A stretch of 46,759 nucleotides of DNA, from NCBI RefSeq assembly GCF_001418255.1, contig NZ_LIPV01000014.1, forward strand, positions 1-46,759. The letters run 5' to 3'. The translations under genes were made by a program, and so were the position numbers. The notes under the pieces were generated by a model. It worked only from the letters and a program-made list of their open reading frames with translations, was not told where the DNA came from and did not search any database. Shown here in pieces: positions 46,431 through 46,759 of this stretch (its first letter is position 1; each line of letters begins with the position of its first letter). Source of the stretch: Thiomonas bhubaneswarensis (GTDB lineage: Bacteria; Pseudomonadota; Gammaproteobacteria; Burkholderiales; Burkholderiaceae_C).

Positions 46431-46759
46431 TGGGGTCGCGTCCCGCGACGTGGTGTAGGTCCACAGCCCGGATAGGCTGAGCTACACGGTACTCAGCGTG
46501 CCACAGCGGACAGCCGAGCCGGGGCAGTATCGCAGAGCGACTGGAGGCCTTCAAGCTGCATGTATCGACGGTTCAGCGACCCCTCGTCGTTCTGCTCCAG
46601 CATCATGGCACCGACCAGGCGGGTGATGGCCCCATCGTTGGGGAAGATGCCCACGACGTGGGTGCGGCGCTTGATGTCGGCGTTCAGGCGCTCGAGCGGG
46701 TTGGTCGAGTCGGTCTGCGGCCAGTGCGCCTTCGGGAAGGTCATGAAGGCCAGCACGTC
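46431..46759 (-). mobile_element. IS256-family insertion sequence, 3' end only (inverted copy)
   Basis: The reverse complement of this 329-bp stretch matches 1-329, with the same limits: the element tip at 46431 and the cut at the last base of the window. The body of the element lies outside. It is separated from the TTAG duplication of the IS5-type element by 28 bp. Confidence 0.85.
46493..46759 (-). CDS. IS256-family transposase, C-terminal fragment
   Basis: The same 88-residue C-terminal piece as at the left end, on the opposite strand, including NPLERLNADIKRRT with the final catalytic glutamate and the RLVGAMM block. It is cut by the window edge. The matching frame shows the two copies are recent duplicates or were assembled from the same reads. 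Confidence 0.9.
   Translation of the reverse strand, partial: DVLAFMTFPKAHWPQTDSTNPLERLNADIKRRTHVVGIFPNDGAITRLVGAMMLEQNDEGSLNRRYMQLEGLQSLCDTAPARLSAVAR

Overview
The window carries the replication-origin region of a GC-rich betaproteobacterial chromosome, almost certainly from the order Burkholderiales. The evidence is the rpmH-rnpA-yidD-yidC-mnmE / dnaA-dnaN-gyrB arrangement, the mnmG-rsmG-parA-parB cluster with two exact parS sites, and lineage-typical genes (DUF3567, a PhaM-like protein, HemP). Several traits (BigR-type ArsR regulator, TauE/SafE permease, copper-chaperone cluster) would fit a Thiomonas-like sulfur and metal-exposed bacterium. The genus is inference only.

Layout. 1-329 is the inward-facing 3' end of an IS256-family element, and 46431-46759 is a copy with the same length and limits in inverted orientation. 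393-10604 is the origin core: gyrB, dnaN and dnaA leftward, rpmH to mnmE rightward, with DnaA-box-like sites on both sides of dnaA. 10620-18459 holds mostly single-gene units: a 2-hydroxyacid dehydrogenase, a CoxG-like protein, a BigR-like repressor with a palindrome over its own start, an MFS permease, DUF3567, DUF3108, PhaM-like, TrxC, a carboxymuconolactone-decarboxylase-like protein and a small membrane protein.

18413-25685 is an apparent two-gene leftward unit: a bimodular C-A-PCP-C-A-PCP nonribosomal peptide synthetase with no release domain, then a BtuF-like metal/cobalamin receptor. 25850-28508 holds a membrane diguanylate cyclase, a Fur-type site, an overlooked 25-codon membrane ORF overlapping hemP, a 268-bp MITE-like element made of nested inverted repeats, and a small hypothetical gene.

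28512-33479 is the leftward mnmG-rsmG-parA-hydrolase-parB operon. 33608-39809 holds a Crp-type regulator followed by a CRP-like palindrome, DUF2892, a TauE/SafE permease, MarC, HemN (with an FNR-like site) and the Kup potassium transporter. 39942-43546 is a protease-less Lon-type AAA+ ATPase and a leftward four-gene probable copper cluster. 43547-46430 is accessory: decayed sequence, an AT-richer gene of probable foreign origin, and a complete IS5-type element with TTAG target duplication.

No rRNA, tRNA or CRISPR array was recognised. The candidates most worth following are the orphan NRPS plus metal-receptor unit, the micro-ORF coupled to hemP, the nested-hairpin element, and the Lon-like ATPase without a protease.
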